This document shows, one piece after another, positions 15,848 through 23,268 of a stretch of 47,345 bases of DNA. How positions within the stretch are numbered: position 1 is the first letter of the stretch; every line of letters begins with the position of its first letter. The DNA is from CAYQLK01 sp964426075 (lineage in GTDB: Bacteria > Patescibacteriota > Microgenomatia > CAYQLK01): assembly GCA_964426075.1 (NCBI GenBank), contig CAYROP010000002.1, forward strand, positions 1 through 47,345, in the 5' to 3' direction. The position numbers were made by a program, and so were the translations under genes. Under the pieces are notes generated by a model that saw only the letters and a list, made by a program, of their open reading frames with translations, made no database searches and was not told where the DNA came from.

Positions 15848-16281
15848 ACCCAGATTTACTTCCACCAACCAATACAAAACCTACACCTAAAACCGACAAA
15901 CAACCTGTCCAGGCAAGTAATAATTCATCAGAAAACAAAACTTCCGACCCTAAAACAAACACGAGCCAAAACACAACTAAATTTTCGCTTCCCAAAAATC
16001 TTCCTAAGTCAGTTTATTTATTAGTCATACTTGTTACTACCACGATAGTTTTACTTACAATTGCGCTACTTCTACCCAAAAATAACTCTTCAGAAAAAAC
16101 AGCTATTCAAACCGATAATATTCCTGAACCTGAGATATCCGTTTCATTCAGTCAGGAGACCAAACAAACACCCTTCGCTAACGAGATAACCACATTCAAA
16201 CAAAATAGTAACGAATTAGACTATAATTACCCGACTTATAATCTGCCAATTATCGAAACAGAAATTAATTTAAGCAAATGA
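15844..16281 (+). CDS. Single-TM protein of unknown function
   Basis: The 145-residue protein has a Pro/Thr/Asn/Lys-rich cytoplasmic stretch of about 58 residues, one TM helix (SVYLLVILVTTTIVLLTIAL), and a short outer tail. No family is recognised. It overlaps both neighbours by 4 bases, so it belongs to the exporter operon. Confidence 0.7.
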   Translation: MNPDLLPPTNTKPTPKTDKQPVQASNNSSENKTSDPKTNTSQNTTKFSLPKNLPKSVYLLVILVTTTIVLLTIALLLPKNNSSEKTAIQTDNIPEPEISVSFSQETKQTPFANEITTFKQNSNELDYNYPTYNLPIIETEINLSK

Positions 16282-17321
16282 AAATATTTAGACTACTGAC
16301 TTTTAAAAAAATCTTAATCTTAATTGTCATTATCATTGTCGGATTTTTTGCATACAATTCACTGAAACCAAAAGTCACTGAAATCGACGCTGAAGTAGTT
16401 AAAATTTCTGATGTAACTCAGGAAATAACCGCCGACGGCAAGATCAGCTCAGGAACAAGCTTCACTGCGTCCTTTGAACTTACCGGTAAAATAACCTACC
16501 AACCATTCAAAGTTGGCGACAAAATTACCAAAGGTACTAGACTTGCTTCGATAGATAGTAGTAGCTACAGGCTTGCTTACGACAGAGCACTCAAAGATTT
16601 CACACTCTCTTACTCATTACTTAATGAGTACGAACTTTCACAAAAAGATAAACCACTATCTGACCAAAGCAAACTTGACCGCAAACAAGTTGACATTCCG
16701 CTTCAGCAAGCTGAAAGCCTCGTCCAAGATGCAAGGAATAACTTAGCCAAAACCAGTATTTACTCTCCAATTTCGGGAACAATTACTTCTGTCAGCAAAA
16801 AAGTAGGCGAAACAGCCACTGCCACACAAACTGTTCTTACAATCCAAACTAATGATAATCCAGAATTTACCGCCGAAATCGATGATGTAGATATTGTCAA
16901 AATAATAGCCAGCCAAAAAACTGAAATTATCCTTGACGCATATCCAGACGACAAGTTTCTAGGAACAGTCACCGAAATTGCCCCATCAAAAACCAAAAAC
17001 CCTAACGGCATTGACGTTTATCTGATAAAAATTGCTTTTGCCACATCAGGAAAAACAGTTTATCTAGACCAAAACGGACAAGCTTCAATTATTCAAAAAA
17101 GACAATCAAATGTACTCAATGTTTCAACTTCAGCAATTATTGAAGATGGTAATCAGAAATATGTCTACTTAATAAAAAATAACAGAGCAGTTAAAACTCC
17201 AGTCACCACAGGTCTTGAATCCGACTTCGAAACCGAAATAACCTCTGGACTATCAGAAAACGATATTGTCAGCGTTACCAATCAAAATCTTACCGACAAT
17301 GCCCGCGTCAAAATCAACTAA
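16278..17321 (+). CDS. MacA/HlyD-like membrane fusion (adaptor) protein
   Basis: The 347-residue protein has an N-terminal TM anchor (about 9-25), a barrel-sandwich domain (ITADGKISSGTSF, then FKVGDKITKGTRLASID), a short helical hairpin, the second lipoyl half (TSIYSPISGTITSV) and beta-barrel domains to the C-terminus. In MacAB-type systems this protein links the ABC permease to the outside. In a monoderm-like cell it would span the wall zone. It overlaps the ATPase gene by 23 bases. Confidence 0.85.
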   Translation: MKIFRLLTFKKILILIVIIIVGFFAYNSLKPKVTEIDAEVVKISDVTQEITADGKISSGTSFTASFELTGKITYQPFKVGDKITKGTRLASIDSSSYRLAYDRALKDFTLSYSLLNEYELSQKDKPLSDQSKLDRKQVDIPLQQAESLVQDARNNLAKTSIYSPISGTITSVSKKVGETATATQTVLTIQTNDNPEFTAEIDDVDIVKIIASQKTEIILDAYPDDKFLGTVTEIAPSKTKNPNGIDVYLIKIAFATSGKTVYLDQNGQASIIQKRQSNVLNVSTSAIIEDGNQKYVYLIKNNRAVKTPVTTGLESDFETEITSGLSENDIVSVTNQNLTDNARVKIN

Positions 17322-18033
17322 CACAATTATTGAGCTCAAGAATGTTTCAAGGATTTACAAACCAGAAGCAAAAAAAGGCAAATCAGATTCCAAATCTAAC
17401 AACGAGGAAATTACAATCAAAGCTCTGGATAATGTCAGTCTAAAAATCCATCAAGGTGAACTTGTTGGGATAGTCGGCCCTTCAGGATCTGGCAAGTCAA
17501 CATTAATGCACATAATAGGCCTGCTCGACAAACCCTCCTCTGGACAAGTTATCGTCAGCGGCAAAAATATTGAAAACTACTCCGAAACCCAAACTGCCTA
17601 TATCCGCAACAAAACCATCGGTTTTGTATTTCAGCAATTCAACTTACTACCCAGAACAAGTGCTATTGATAACGTCAAACTACCTCTAACTTATTCTCGA
17701 ACTTTCACTGGTAACCAAACCGAAAAAGCAGTTCAGATTCTTACCGAGGTTGGTCTTGGTGAAAGACTCAAAAACACCCCAGGCCAGCTTTCTGGTGGCC
17801 AACAACAGCGCGTTGCCTTTGCCAGAGCTCTTGCTAATGATCCAGATATATTACTTGCCGACGAACCAACCGGAAATCTCGATTCCAAATCCGGTGCTAC
17901 TATTTTGGATCTAATCAAAAACCTGCACAATAAAGGTCGAACAATCATAGTCGTGACTCACGACCCCTCAATGTCTAAGTTTTTTGACAGAACTATTACT
18001 ATAAAGGACGGCAAAATAGTGAATAATAAATAA
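17299..18033 (+). CDS. MacB-type ABC transporter ATPase
   Basis: The protein (244 residues from ATG 17299) has Walker A GPSGSGKST (60-68), Q-loop FQQFN, signature LSGGQ (164-168), Walker B ILLADEP (184-190) and a switch His in VVTHD. A charged KKGKSDSKSN insert lies after the first strand. It energises the MacB permease encoded next. The ATG is chosen over an in-frame TTG 33 bases earlier; both lie inside the adaptor gene. Confidence 0.92.
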   Translation: MPASKSTNTIIELKNVSRIYKPEAKKGKSDSKSNNEEITIKALDNVSLKIHQGELVGIVGPSGSGKSTLMHIIGLLDKPSSGQVIVSGKNIENYSETQTAYIRNKTIGFVFQQFNLLPRTSAIDNVKLPLTYSRTFTGNQTEKAVQILTEVGLGERLKNTPGQLSGGQQQRVAFARALANDPDILLADEPTGNLDSKSGATILDLIKNLHNKGRTIIVVTHDPSMSKFFDRTITIKDGKIVNNK

Positions 18034-18034
18034 A

Positions 18035-19225
18035 ATGAATTTTGCTTCAACAATTCAAGTCTCCACCAAAGCAATAATTGTCAACAAAGCCAGATCATTT
18101 TTGACAATGTTAGGAATAATTATCGGAGTCTTTGCAATTATCCTGCTTGTTAGTATCGGTTCAGGTATCCAAAATTACATAAACAAACAGTTCGAAAATC
18201 TCGGAACGACTTCAATTTTTATTCTTCCTGGAACTGGCGGAGTTTCGAGCGGTCCGCCAATTGGCAATGTCAGCAAGTTCGATCGTGAAATAATAGATAG
18301 GCTCAAAAGGGAAGAGGGTCGGAGTTTTGATCAGGTTGTGGCCTCACAAGACACCTTTGCTATAGCTAGATTCGGCGACAAGTCAAAAAATATGACATTA
18401 TCAGCTATGTCCACGAATGGTTTTGATGTCGCTTCGCTCGAAATAGTCAAGGGACGCAAATTTACTGAGGCTGAAGATCGGGCAGCCAAAAAAATCACTG
18501 TCCTAGGACCTACACTAGCCAACGAATTTTTTCCCGACTCTAGTCCACTTGGAGAAAAAATAACCATTGGTAGTACTAGATACACGATTATTGGAGTAAC
18601 CGACAAGCTTGGATCGGTTGCCGGCCAAGATCCTGATAATGCTGCCTATATTCCAATTAATACTTATCTTACCCAAACAGGCAACGACACGGTCTCCTCA
18701 CTTCTTGTCAGCGCCAAAAGCCAAGAATCTGTCGAACAAACCAAACAAAAAATTAACGACATACTACTTACCAAACTAGACAAGGATGATTTTACAATTC
18801 AAAGCCAAGAACAGCTATTATCTAGTATCCTTTCAATAATTTCTTTTATTACTTATGCTTTAGGCGGGATTGCGGCAATCTCATTACTTGTTGGTGGTAT
18901 CGGAATTAGTAATATTATGCTCGTTTCAGTAACTGAAAGAACAAGAGAGATCGGACTCAGAAAAGCACTCGGCGCAACCCCTGGTGATATTTTGACTCAA
19001 TTTTTGCTTGAAGCAATGATTCTTTCGCTTATTGGCGGATCAGCCGGCGTAGCTTTAGGATTTTTAGGCTCGATCGGATTATCCCAATTCCTCTCAACTA
19101 GCGTCCCATTATGGTCGGTCGTTCTTGCGTTTGGATTTTCAGCTGGTGTCGGAATTATCTTTGGATCTGTCCCTGCTTGGCGAGCAGCGAAGCTCAACCC
19201 GATTGACGCACTAAGGTACGAATAA
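18035..19225 (+). CDS. MacB-type ABC transporter permease
   Basis: The 396-residue protein has an N-terminal TM (about 20-43), a large outer MacB_PCD domain, and three C-terminal TMs of the FtsX fold ending in WRAAKLNPIDALRYE, the classic tail. The motif TERTREIGLRKALGA sits between TM2 and TM3. It forms a mechanotransmission-type exporter with the adaptor and ATPase just upstream, perhaps moving a peptide or lipid substrate. Substrate is not known. Confidence 0.92.
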   Translation: MNFASTIQVSTKAIIVNKARSFLTMLGIIIGVFAIILLVSIGSGIQNYINKQFENLGTTSIFILPGTGGVSSGPPIGNVSKFDREIIDRLKREEGRSFDQVVASQDTFAIARFGDKSKNMTLSAMSTNGFDVASLEIVKGRKFTEAEDRAAKKITVLGPTLANEFFPDSSPLGEKITIGSTRYTIIGVTDKLGSVAGQDPDNAAYIPINTYLTQTGNDTVSSLLVSAKSQESVEQTKQKINDILLTKLDKDDFTIQSQEQLLSSILSIISFITYALGGIAAISLLVGGIGISNIMLVSVTERTREIGLRKALGATPGDILTQFLLEAMILSLIGGSAGVALGFLGSIGLSQFLSTSVPLWSVVLAFGFSAGVGIIFGSVPAWRAAKLNPIDALRYE

Positions 19226-19228
19226 AAA

Positions 19229-19256
19229 TTGAAAATTCAACTAATACTGCTATAAT
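19229..19256 (+). promoter_or_regulatory. Promoter for 19277 gene
   Basis: TTGAAA (19229-19234) and TATAAT (19251-19256) are 16 bases apart. The predicted leader is only about 14 bases with no clear SD. Confidence 0.6.
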
Positions 19257-19276
19257 TCATCGGTAAGTTAGTCAAA

Positions 19277-19795
19277 ATGACTACAAATAACGCTACTTTT
19301 TCCAGACTGCCCGTCAATCAAGAACGCGACCGTCAGCCTGAGTCGCTTGCTTCCGCTCGTCCAAATCCAGAAATCCTTCCAAATATTTCTGCAAACAGCG
19401 ATTTGTCAGGTGATATTGAACTAGACTCACTTTTCAATACTGTTCAAGCTGAAATCCGAGAATCAAGTAGGCTTGATGAAATAAGATCCTCACTTTCAAA
19501 TAACGATCCTGCAATCCAAACAGAAATTGAAGATCTAACCGCCAGGCTTGCCAGTGCCAAAATAAATGCAGGAATTATAGAAACAGAATCTGTAAGCAAC
19601 ACACAAGCCACAATCCACGCCCAAGAAAGATCCAGACTTAGAAAAATGCTTGCTAAATTATTTAAGAAAAATCCAGCCCTTTCTGAACACGCACTTGTAA
19701 ATAAACGCAAAAAACAACTTGGCGGCATTACCGGAGCAATGACTGGCGATCAGAACAAACTAATGGAACTAAACGGTTCTTCAGCAGTTTTTTAA
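19277..19795 (+). CDS. Unknown soluble helical protein
   Basis: The 172-residue protein lacks a signal or TM. It is charged and mostly helical in the middle (VQAEIRESSRLDEIRSSL), with a basic patch RSRLRKMLAKLFKKNP before a flexible end. No family is recognised. It is AT-rich, alone, with its own promoter. No function is proposed. Confidence 0.65.
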   Translation: MTTNNATFSRLPVNQERDRQPESLASARPNPEILPNISANSDLSGDIELDSLFNTVQAEIRESSRLDEIRSSLSNNDPAIQTEIEDLTARLASAKINAGIIETESVSNTQATIHAQERSRLRKMLAKLFKKNPALSEHALVNKRKKQLGGITGAMTGDQNKLMELNGSSAVF

Positions 19796-19817
19796 TCGTT
19801 TCTTATTTTCACCTCTA

Positions 19818-19846
19818 TTGCCATCGACTCGCTATTTCAATAAAAT
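19818..19846 (+). promoter_or_regulatory. Promoter of the tRNA-Val(GAC) leader
   Basis: TTGCCA (19818-19823) and TAAAAT (19841-19846) are 17 bases apart, giving a leader of about 115 nt, close to that of tRNA-Phe. Confidence 0.6.
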
Positions 19847-19878
19847 ACCCAAGCTAAAAAAAATATTTTCTTATTATG

Positions 19879-19960
19879 GTTTTTGGACAGGCTCTGCCTG
19901 ACAAAAACTTTCCTATTCTAGGAAAGGGAATATTAAGGGGAAACCTTGGTTGCCCCTTAA
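19879..19960 (+). promoter_or_regulatory. Multi-hairpin leader upstream of tRNA-Val(GAC)
   Basis: Three hairpins in a row: 19879-19908 (GTTTTTG/CAAAAAC with CAGGC/GCCTG, loop TCT), 19909-19925 (TTTCCTA/TAGGAAA, loop TTC) and 19933-19960 (TTAAGGGG/CCCCTTAA, loop AAACCTTGGTTG). Compared with the tRNA-Phe leader, an A-U pair becomes G-C and whole pairs are added on both sides of stems, which is what a conserved RNA fold shows. Confidence 0.65.
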
Positions 19961-19968
19961 CGTATTAA

Positions 19969-20042
19969 GGGCTTGTAGCTCAGTTGGTTAGAGCGTTACA
20001 TTGACATTGTAAAGGTCAGAGGTTCGAGTCCTCTCAGGCCCA
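19969..20042 (+). tRNA. tRNA-Val(GAC)
   Basis: Acceptor GGGCTTG pairs with CAGGCCC, the anticodon stem TTACA/TGTAA holds TTGACAT with anticodon GAC, and the T-loop is TTCGAGT. CCA appears encoded at 20043-20045. Confidence 0.95.
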
Positions 20043-20048
20043 CCAAAA

Positions 20049-20453
20049 CTAAATCTGCACTCCGTTTTTTTCGAGTTTTCTGGCTTTTCTTTTGGAATGA
20101 ATTTCGCACCTAAACTCCGGATATCTGTCTTTTGATCTATCATAATTAACTGTTTTGACTATCCGATAACCACGGCAAAGCTTGCCACAATCCACACATC
20201 TAACATTATCTCTTATCTCCCATTGAGTGCTTAGAGTACTTGAGGTAAAAATAAAACTATCAACCCAGAAAAAAATAAGTCCACCAATAAAGTTAGCAAT
20301 CGTTGCCGCAATCCAATCCTCACTAGTACCAAACATTGACGCTGACCCCTTAAAATACGCCACAATCGGAGCAAGTAGAGGTGTAGATAGCTGCCAACGA
20401 ATTAAATACAGTCCGTATCTTTTAAAATTAATTTTTCTTTTTACTTTTGCCAT
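20049..20453 (-). CDS. Two-TM protein with Cys-rich tail
   Basis: The 134-residue protein has a basic start, two hydrophobic segments (about 20-35 and 50-70), then CVDCGKLCRG and a further Cys and His in FRCEIHSKRKARK, which could bind zinc. No named family is recognised. It overlaps the upstream GT4 gene by 26 bases, so they are one operon, and it may assist glycan or membrane work. Confidence 0.7.
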   Translation of the reverse strand: MAKVKRKINFKRYGLYLIRWQLSTPLLAPIVAYFKGSASMFGTSEDWIAATIANFIGGLIFFWVDSFIFTSSTLSTQWEIRDNVRCVDCGKLCRGYRIVKTVNYDRSKDRYPEFRCEIHSKRKARKLEKNGVQI

Positions 20454-21561
20454 TTATATGTCTTTGATATTCAGTTTCGTATTGATCGACAATTTTTTCA
20501 ACCCCAAAATTAGAAATATATTTTTGTGACCAACTCATCCAAGACTGCCTAAGTTTTTTATCAAAGATCATTGATTCTAGTTTTTTGCTAAAAACCACAG
20601 TGTCTTTTGGTTCAATTACTGATTTTTGACCAAATCCCTTCATTACCGATCGGTACCCAGAATTATTACCACAAACCACCACTACGCCACGAGCCATTGC
20701 TTCAAGTAATACAATGCCAAAACTTTCTCCATAAAGTGCAGGAGAACAAAATACATCCGCTCTGTCATACATACGCACCTTCTCTTCTTCCGAAACAAAA
20801 CCCAAAAACTTCACATTCGTTATCTTCTTTTTAACAACATACTTTTCCAACTTCTCTCTTTCAGGACCATCGCCAGCTATTTCTAAAAACACATTTTTTT
20901 GCTTATTAGACAAAACTTCAAAAGCTTTAAGTAGATATTTCACACCCTTTCGTTTCTCTAATCTTCCGATGTAAATAATAAGTTTTTTCTTCTTATTTGG
21001 AGTATTTTTACGCAAATGATATTTTTCAAAATCAACACAATTTGGAATAATCTCAACTTTTCTATTGGTAATTCCTCTGACATAAATTGCTGCTTCATCA
21101 GATACCGCCGTTAGTCCATCGATTTTTTTCATTACCAGCCTCGCATATGGCTCAATAACCTGCTCAAGAACTTTTGTCACTTTTGTCTCGGGTAATTTCG
21201 CATGAAAGGTCGCAATATTGACCGCATTAGAAGCAGATATTATTTGTGGTGACATCATTGGTACCCAAGGCTCATGGAAATGCAAAATATCAAATTTTTC
21301 TTCGACCATTAATCGTCGAATTCTCTTACTTTCAATACTTAAAGAAATCTGAGCCGTAGTCTGAAAAGGGTATTTCATGTCAATTAAACCACCGATAAAA
21401 ATAACCCCCTTATGTCCACGAACATCAGTTTTCCTTGGAGCTGGAGTAATAATTACTGCAGTATGCCCACGCCTATTAAGCTCTTTTTGCAAATTAAGTA
21501 CACACTCCTGTACCCCACCATTTTTAAAAATATTGTATGGGCATATAAGGCCAATTTTCAT
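20428..21561 (-). CDS. GT4-family glycosyltransferase
   Basis: The 377-residue GT-B enzyme opens with YNIFKNGGVQECV, has DILHFHEPW, IYIGRLEKRKGVKYLLKAF at the start of the C-terminal domain, and the E-x7-E site ESFGIVLLEAMARG. It resembles PimA-type phosphatidylinositol or diacylglycerol glycosyltransferases, so glycolipid synthesis at the inner membrane face is likely. The acceptor is not certain. Confidence 0.88.
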   Translation of the reverse strand: MKIGLICPYNIFKNGGVQECVLNLQKELNRRGHTAVIITPAPRKTDVRGHKGVIFIGGLIDMKYPFQTTAQISLSIESKRIRRLMVEEKFDILHFHEPWVPMMSPQIISASNAVNIATFHAKLPETKVTKVLEQVIEPYARLVMKKIDGLTAVSDEAAIYVRGITNRKVEIIPNCVDFEKYHLRKNTPNKKKKLIIYIGRLEKRKGVKYLLKAFEVLSNKQKNVFLEIAGDGPEREKLEKYVVKKKITNVKFLGFVSEEEKVRMYDRADVFCSPALYGESFGIVLLEAMARGVVVVCGNNSGYRSVMKGFGQKSVIEPKDTVVFSKKLESMIFDKKLRQSWMSWSQKYISNFGVEKIVDQYETEYQRHINGKSKKKN

Positions 21562-21643
21562 TAAAGCGAAGTATAACAGTATCCAACTTTAGCCTCAACA
21601 ACCTTGACTTTTCCTTACTTTTCCATAAACTATAGGGCAACTT

Positions 21644-21659
21644 AGACCTCAAGGTCTAT
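21644..21659 (+). promoter_or_regulatory. Leader hairpin before 21702 gene
   Basis: TAGACC-TCAA-GGTCTA is a perfect 6-bp hairpin with a tetraloop, 42 bases before the start. A similar small hairpin precedes the 14305 gene. A clear promoter is not resolved here. Confidence 0.45.
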
Positions 21660-21701
21660 TTTGAACCTTAACTCAACCTAAGCAGACTGGAGTTTCCAAA
21701 A

Positions 21702-22343
21702 GTGTTTACCCTTCCTCTGGTGACTATCTCAGATAGCGACTGGCCAAACGACAACTCCGAACTTGGAGTCAACAACTACCGCCCGCACCCAGGCGACCTC
21801 AGCAGGTTTTTGGCTTTCCAAAGCCAAACCTACCTTGGAGCTGGGTATCACGAGCGGTACAACAATCCGATGCTCGCTGCACCAAGTAGCGAAGCAGCAG
21901 GTGGCACCATCTACTTCCACAACGACATTCGTCGTGAAGACCTTGCCGGAGTACTCCGCGCACTCGATATCAAAGACCCCCCTGGGGCTCCGAAAAAGTT
22001 CATCGTCTATTCGGCCACCAGCCACAAGCCTGGCGAAGACCAATACCTCAAACAACTCAGGTTCGTCAGCCACTTCGCAATGATTTATGGCTTCCACGCC
22101 GTCAAAGAACGCGAAGAAGCCGGACTTCCAACTCAAGAGCTCACGCTGGAGGAAATCATCTGGCTTTTCATCCAGAATCAACGCGAAGAGTGGGGAACCA
22201 GCTTTACCTCGCCCAAACTCGATCGCCTCTTCGGTGGTGACGGCTGGAATGCCAGAGAAGAACTCTCATTCGGCCTTCAGGTCGAATCCGACTACAACCG
22301 CGTCTATCGTCTCTGGAGTAGGGCATGGCTCGTCCACAAGTAA
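21702..22343 (+). CDS. Unknown GC-rich protein, coupled to HD gene
   Basis: I do not recognise this 213-residue protein. It is soluble, with aromatic- and acid-rich sequence (GTIYFHNDIRREDL, KFIVYSATSHKPGED, LEEIIWLFIQNQREEWG). It starts with GTG, with TGGAG nine bases before. The next gene starts inside it (19-base overlap), so translation is coupled and the two products likely act together. Codon use is GC-rich and C-ending, unlike the AT-rich GT4 and thrS regions around it. Confidence 0.75.
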   Translation: MFTLPLVTISDSDWPNDNSELGVNNYRPHPGDLSRFLAFQSQTYLGAGYHERYNNPMLAAPSSEAAGGTIYFHNDIRREDLAGVLRALDIKDPPGAPKKFIVYSATSHKPGEDQYLKQLRFVSHFAMIYGFHAVKEREEAGLPTQELTLEEIIWLFIQNQREEWGTSFTSPKLDRLFGGDGWNAREELSFGLQVESDYNRVYRLWSRAWLVHK

Positions 22344-22894
22344 AAGGTGTCGACACAACCAACTACCCAAGCTTTGATGAGCTGTTTAGTCTCATCGAAG
22401 AACCTCTTCAGGCTAGCCTAAGGGAACAACACTCCGTATGGCTACCACTGTTCAATGCTTCTCAAGGAGCAAGACACAACCACCACAGCTGGCATCCATT
22501 CGGCTACCTCGACCACGTTCAAGAATGCATGGTTTTGGCCGTCTCGCTCTACCAGCACCTTAGCCTCACCAGACCCCTGGATTTCACTCTCAGTTCAGCG
22601 CTAGCTGTTCTGTACCTCCACGACATCGAAAAACCTTTCCGCTACGTCAGAGCCGAACCCAACCTCGAAACCAAAGATCAGAGAAAAAAGTTTCGGCGCG
22701 AGTTCGTCCACAAGTGGGGAATTCCACTAAGCCCAGCCGAAATCCGCGCACTCGACCTCGTTGAAGGAGAAAACGACGAGTACTCGCCCAACGAAAGAAT
22801 CATGAAGCCCCTTGTCGCATTCTGCCACGCTTGCGACACCATGTCCGCACGCATTTGGTTCGACTTTGGCATTAGCCGAGTTAAAACCAAATAA
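22325..22894 (+). CDS. HD-domain-like hydrolase
   Basis: The 189-residue protein has a histidine-rich stretch HNHHSWHPFGYLDHV with His64, the HD doublet LYLHDIEKPF (99-100), and a late Asp171 in CHACDTMSARIWFD, matching the H...HD...D metal-site pattern. A phosphohydrolase role is inferred. GGAG lies six bases before the ATG. It is coupled to the unknown protein at 21702 and ends in a strong terminator. Substrate unknown. Confidence 0.7.
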   Translation: MARPQVKGVDTTNYPSFDELFSLIEEPLQASLREQHSVWLPLFNASQGARHNHHSWHPFGYLDHVQECMVLAVSLYQHLSLTRPLDFTLSSALAVLYLHDIEKPFRYVRAEPNLETKDQRKKFRREFVHKWGIPLSPAEIRALDLVEGENDEYSPNERIMKPLVAFCHACDTMSARIWFDFGISRVKTK

Positions 22895-22906
22895 CTAACT
22901 TCAACC

Positions 22907-22940
22907 AGACCCGCTTTTTACTAGAAAAGCGGGTCTTTTT
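22907..22940 (+). terminator. Intrinsic terminator after HD-like gene
   Basis: AGACCCGCTTTT pairs with AAAAGCGGGTCT, followed by T residues. Confidence 0.9.
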
Positions 22941-22977
22941 CATATCTCTCCACGCTTTAGGCTTTTGTTCTGCTAAA

Positions 22978-23268
22978 ATGACAAATATGACAGACAAAAC
23001 AGTTGATACAGCCGAAAAATATCTTCGGGTAATTGACAGCAAAAAACATATCCTAGTTAATAATTTCCTTGGTGGAATTTCTTGGGCCTTAGGTACAATC
23101 GTCGGATTTTTGATAATTAGTATTATTTCTGTCATGATTATCGGCCAAACCGGCGTGTTGTCCAAACTAAGCACTTGGTTTTCGGGAGTCATAGAAAACT
23201 CACAAAAAAGTGTCATTCCAGAAGAATTAGAAAACCTTCCAACTAATGTCCGACCAACACAAAAATAA
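22978..23268 (+). CDS. DUF5665-like small membrane protein
   Basis: The protein of up to 96 residues has one long hydrophobic helix (FLGGISWALGTIVGFLIISI) after a charged start, as in the DUF5665 family. A TAAAAT box at 22974-22979 covers the first ATG, so the next ATG at 22987 may be the true, nearly leaderless start. Its end overlaps thrS by 23 bases. Function is unknown. Confidence 0.7.
   Translation: MTNMTDKTVDTAEKYLRVIDSKKHILVNNFLGGISWALGTIVGFLIISIISVMIIGQTGVLSKLSTWFSGVIENSQKSVIPEELENLPTNVRPTQK

Noticed and set aside
21729..22181. Antisense ORF opposite the 21702 gene
   Set aside because: Codon-pattern shadow with no start signals.
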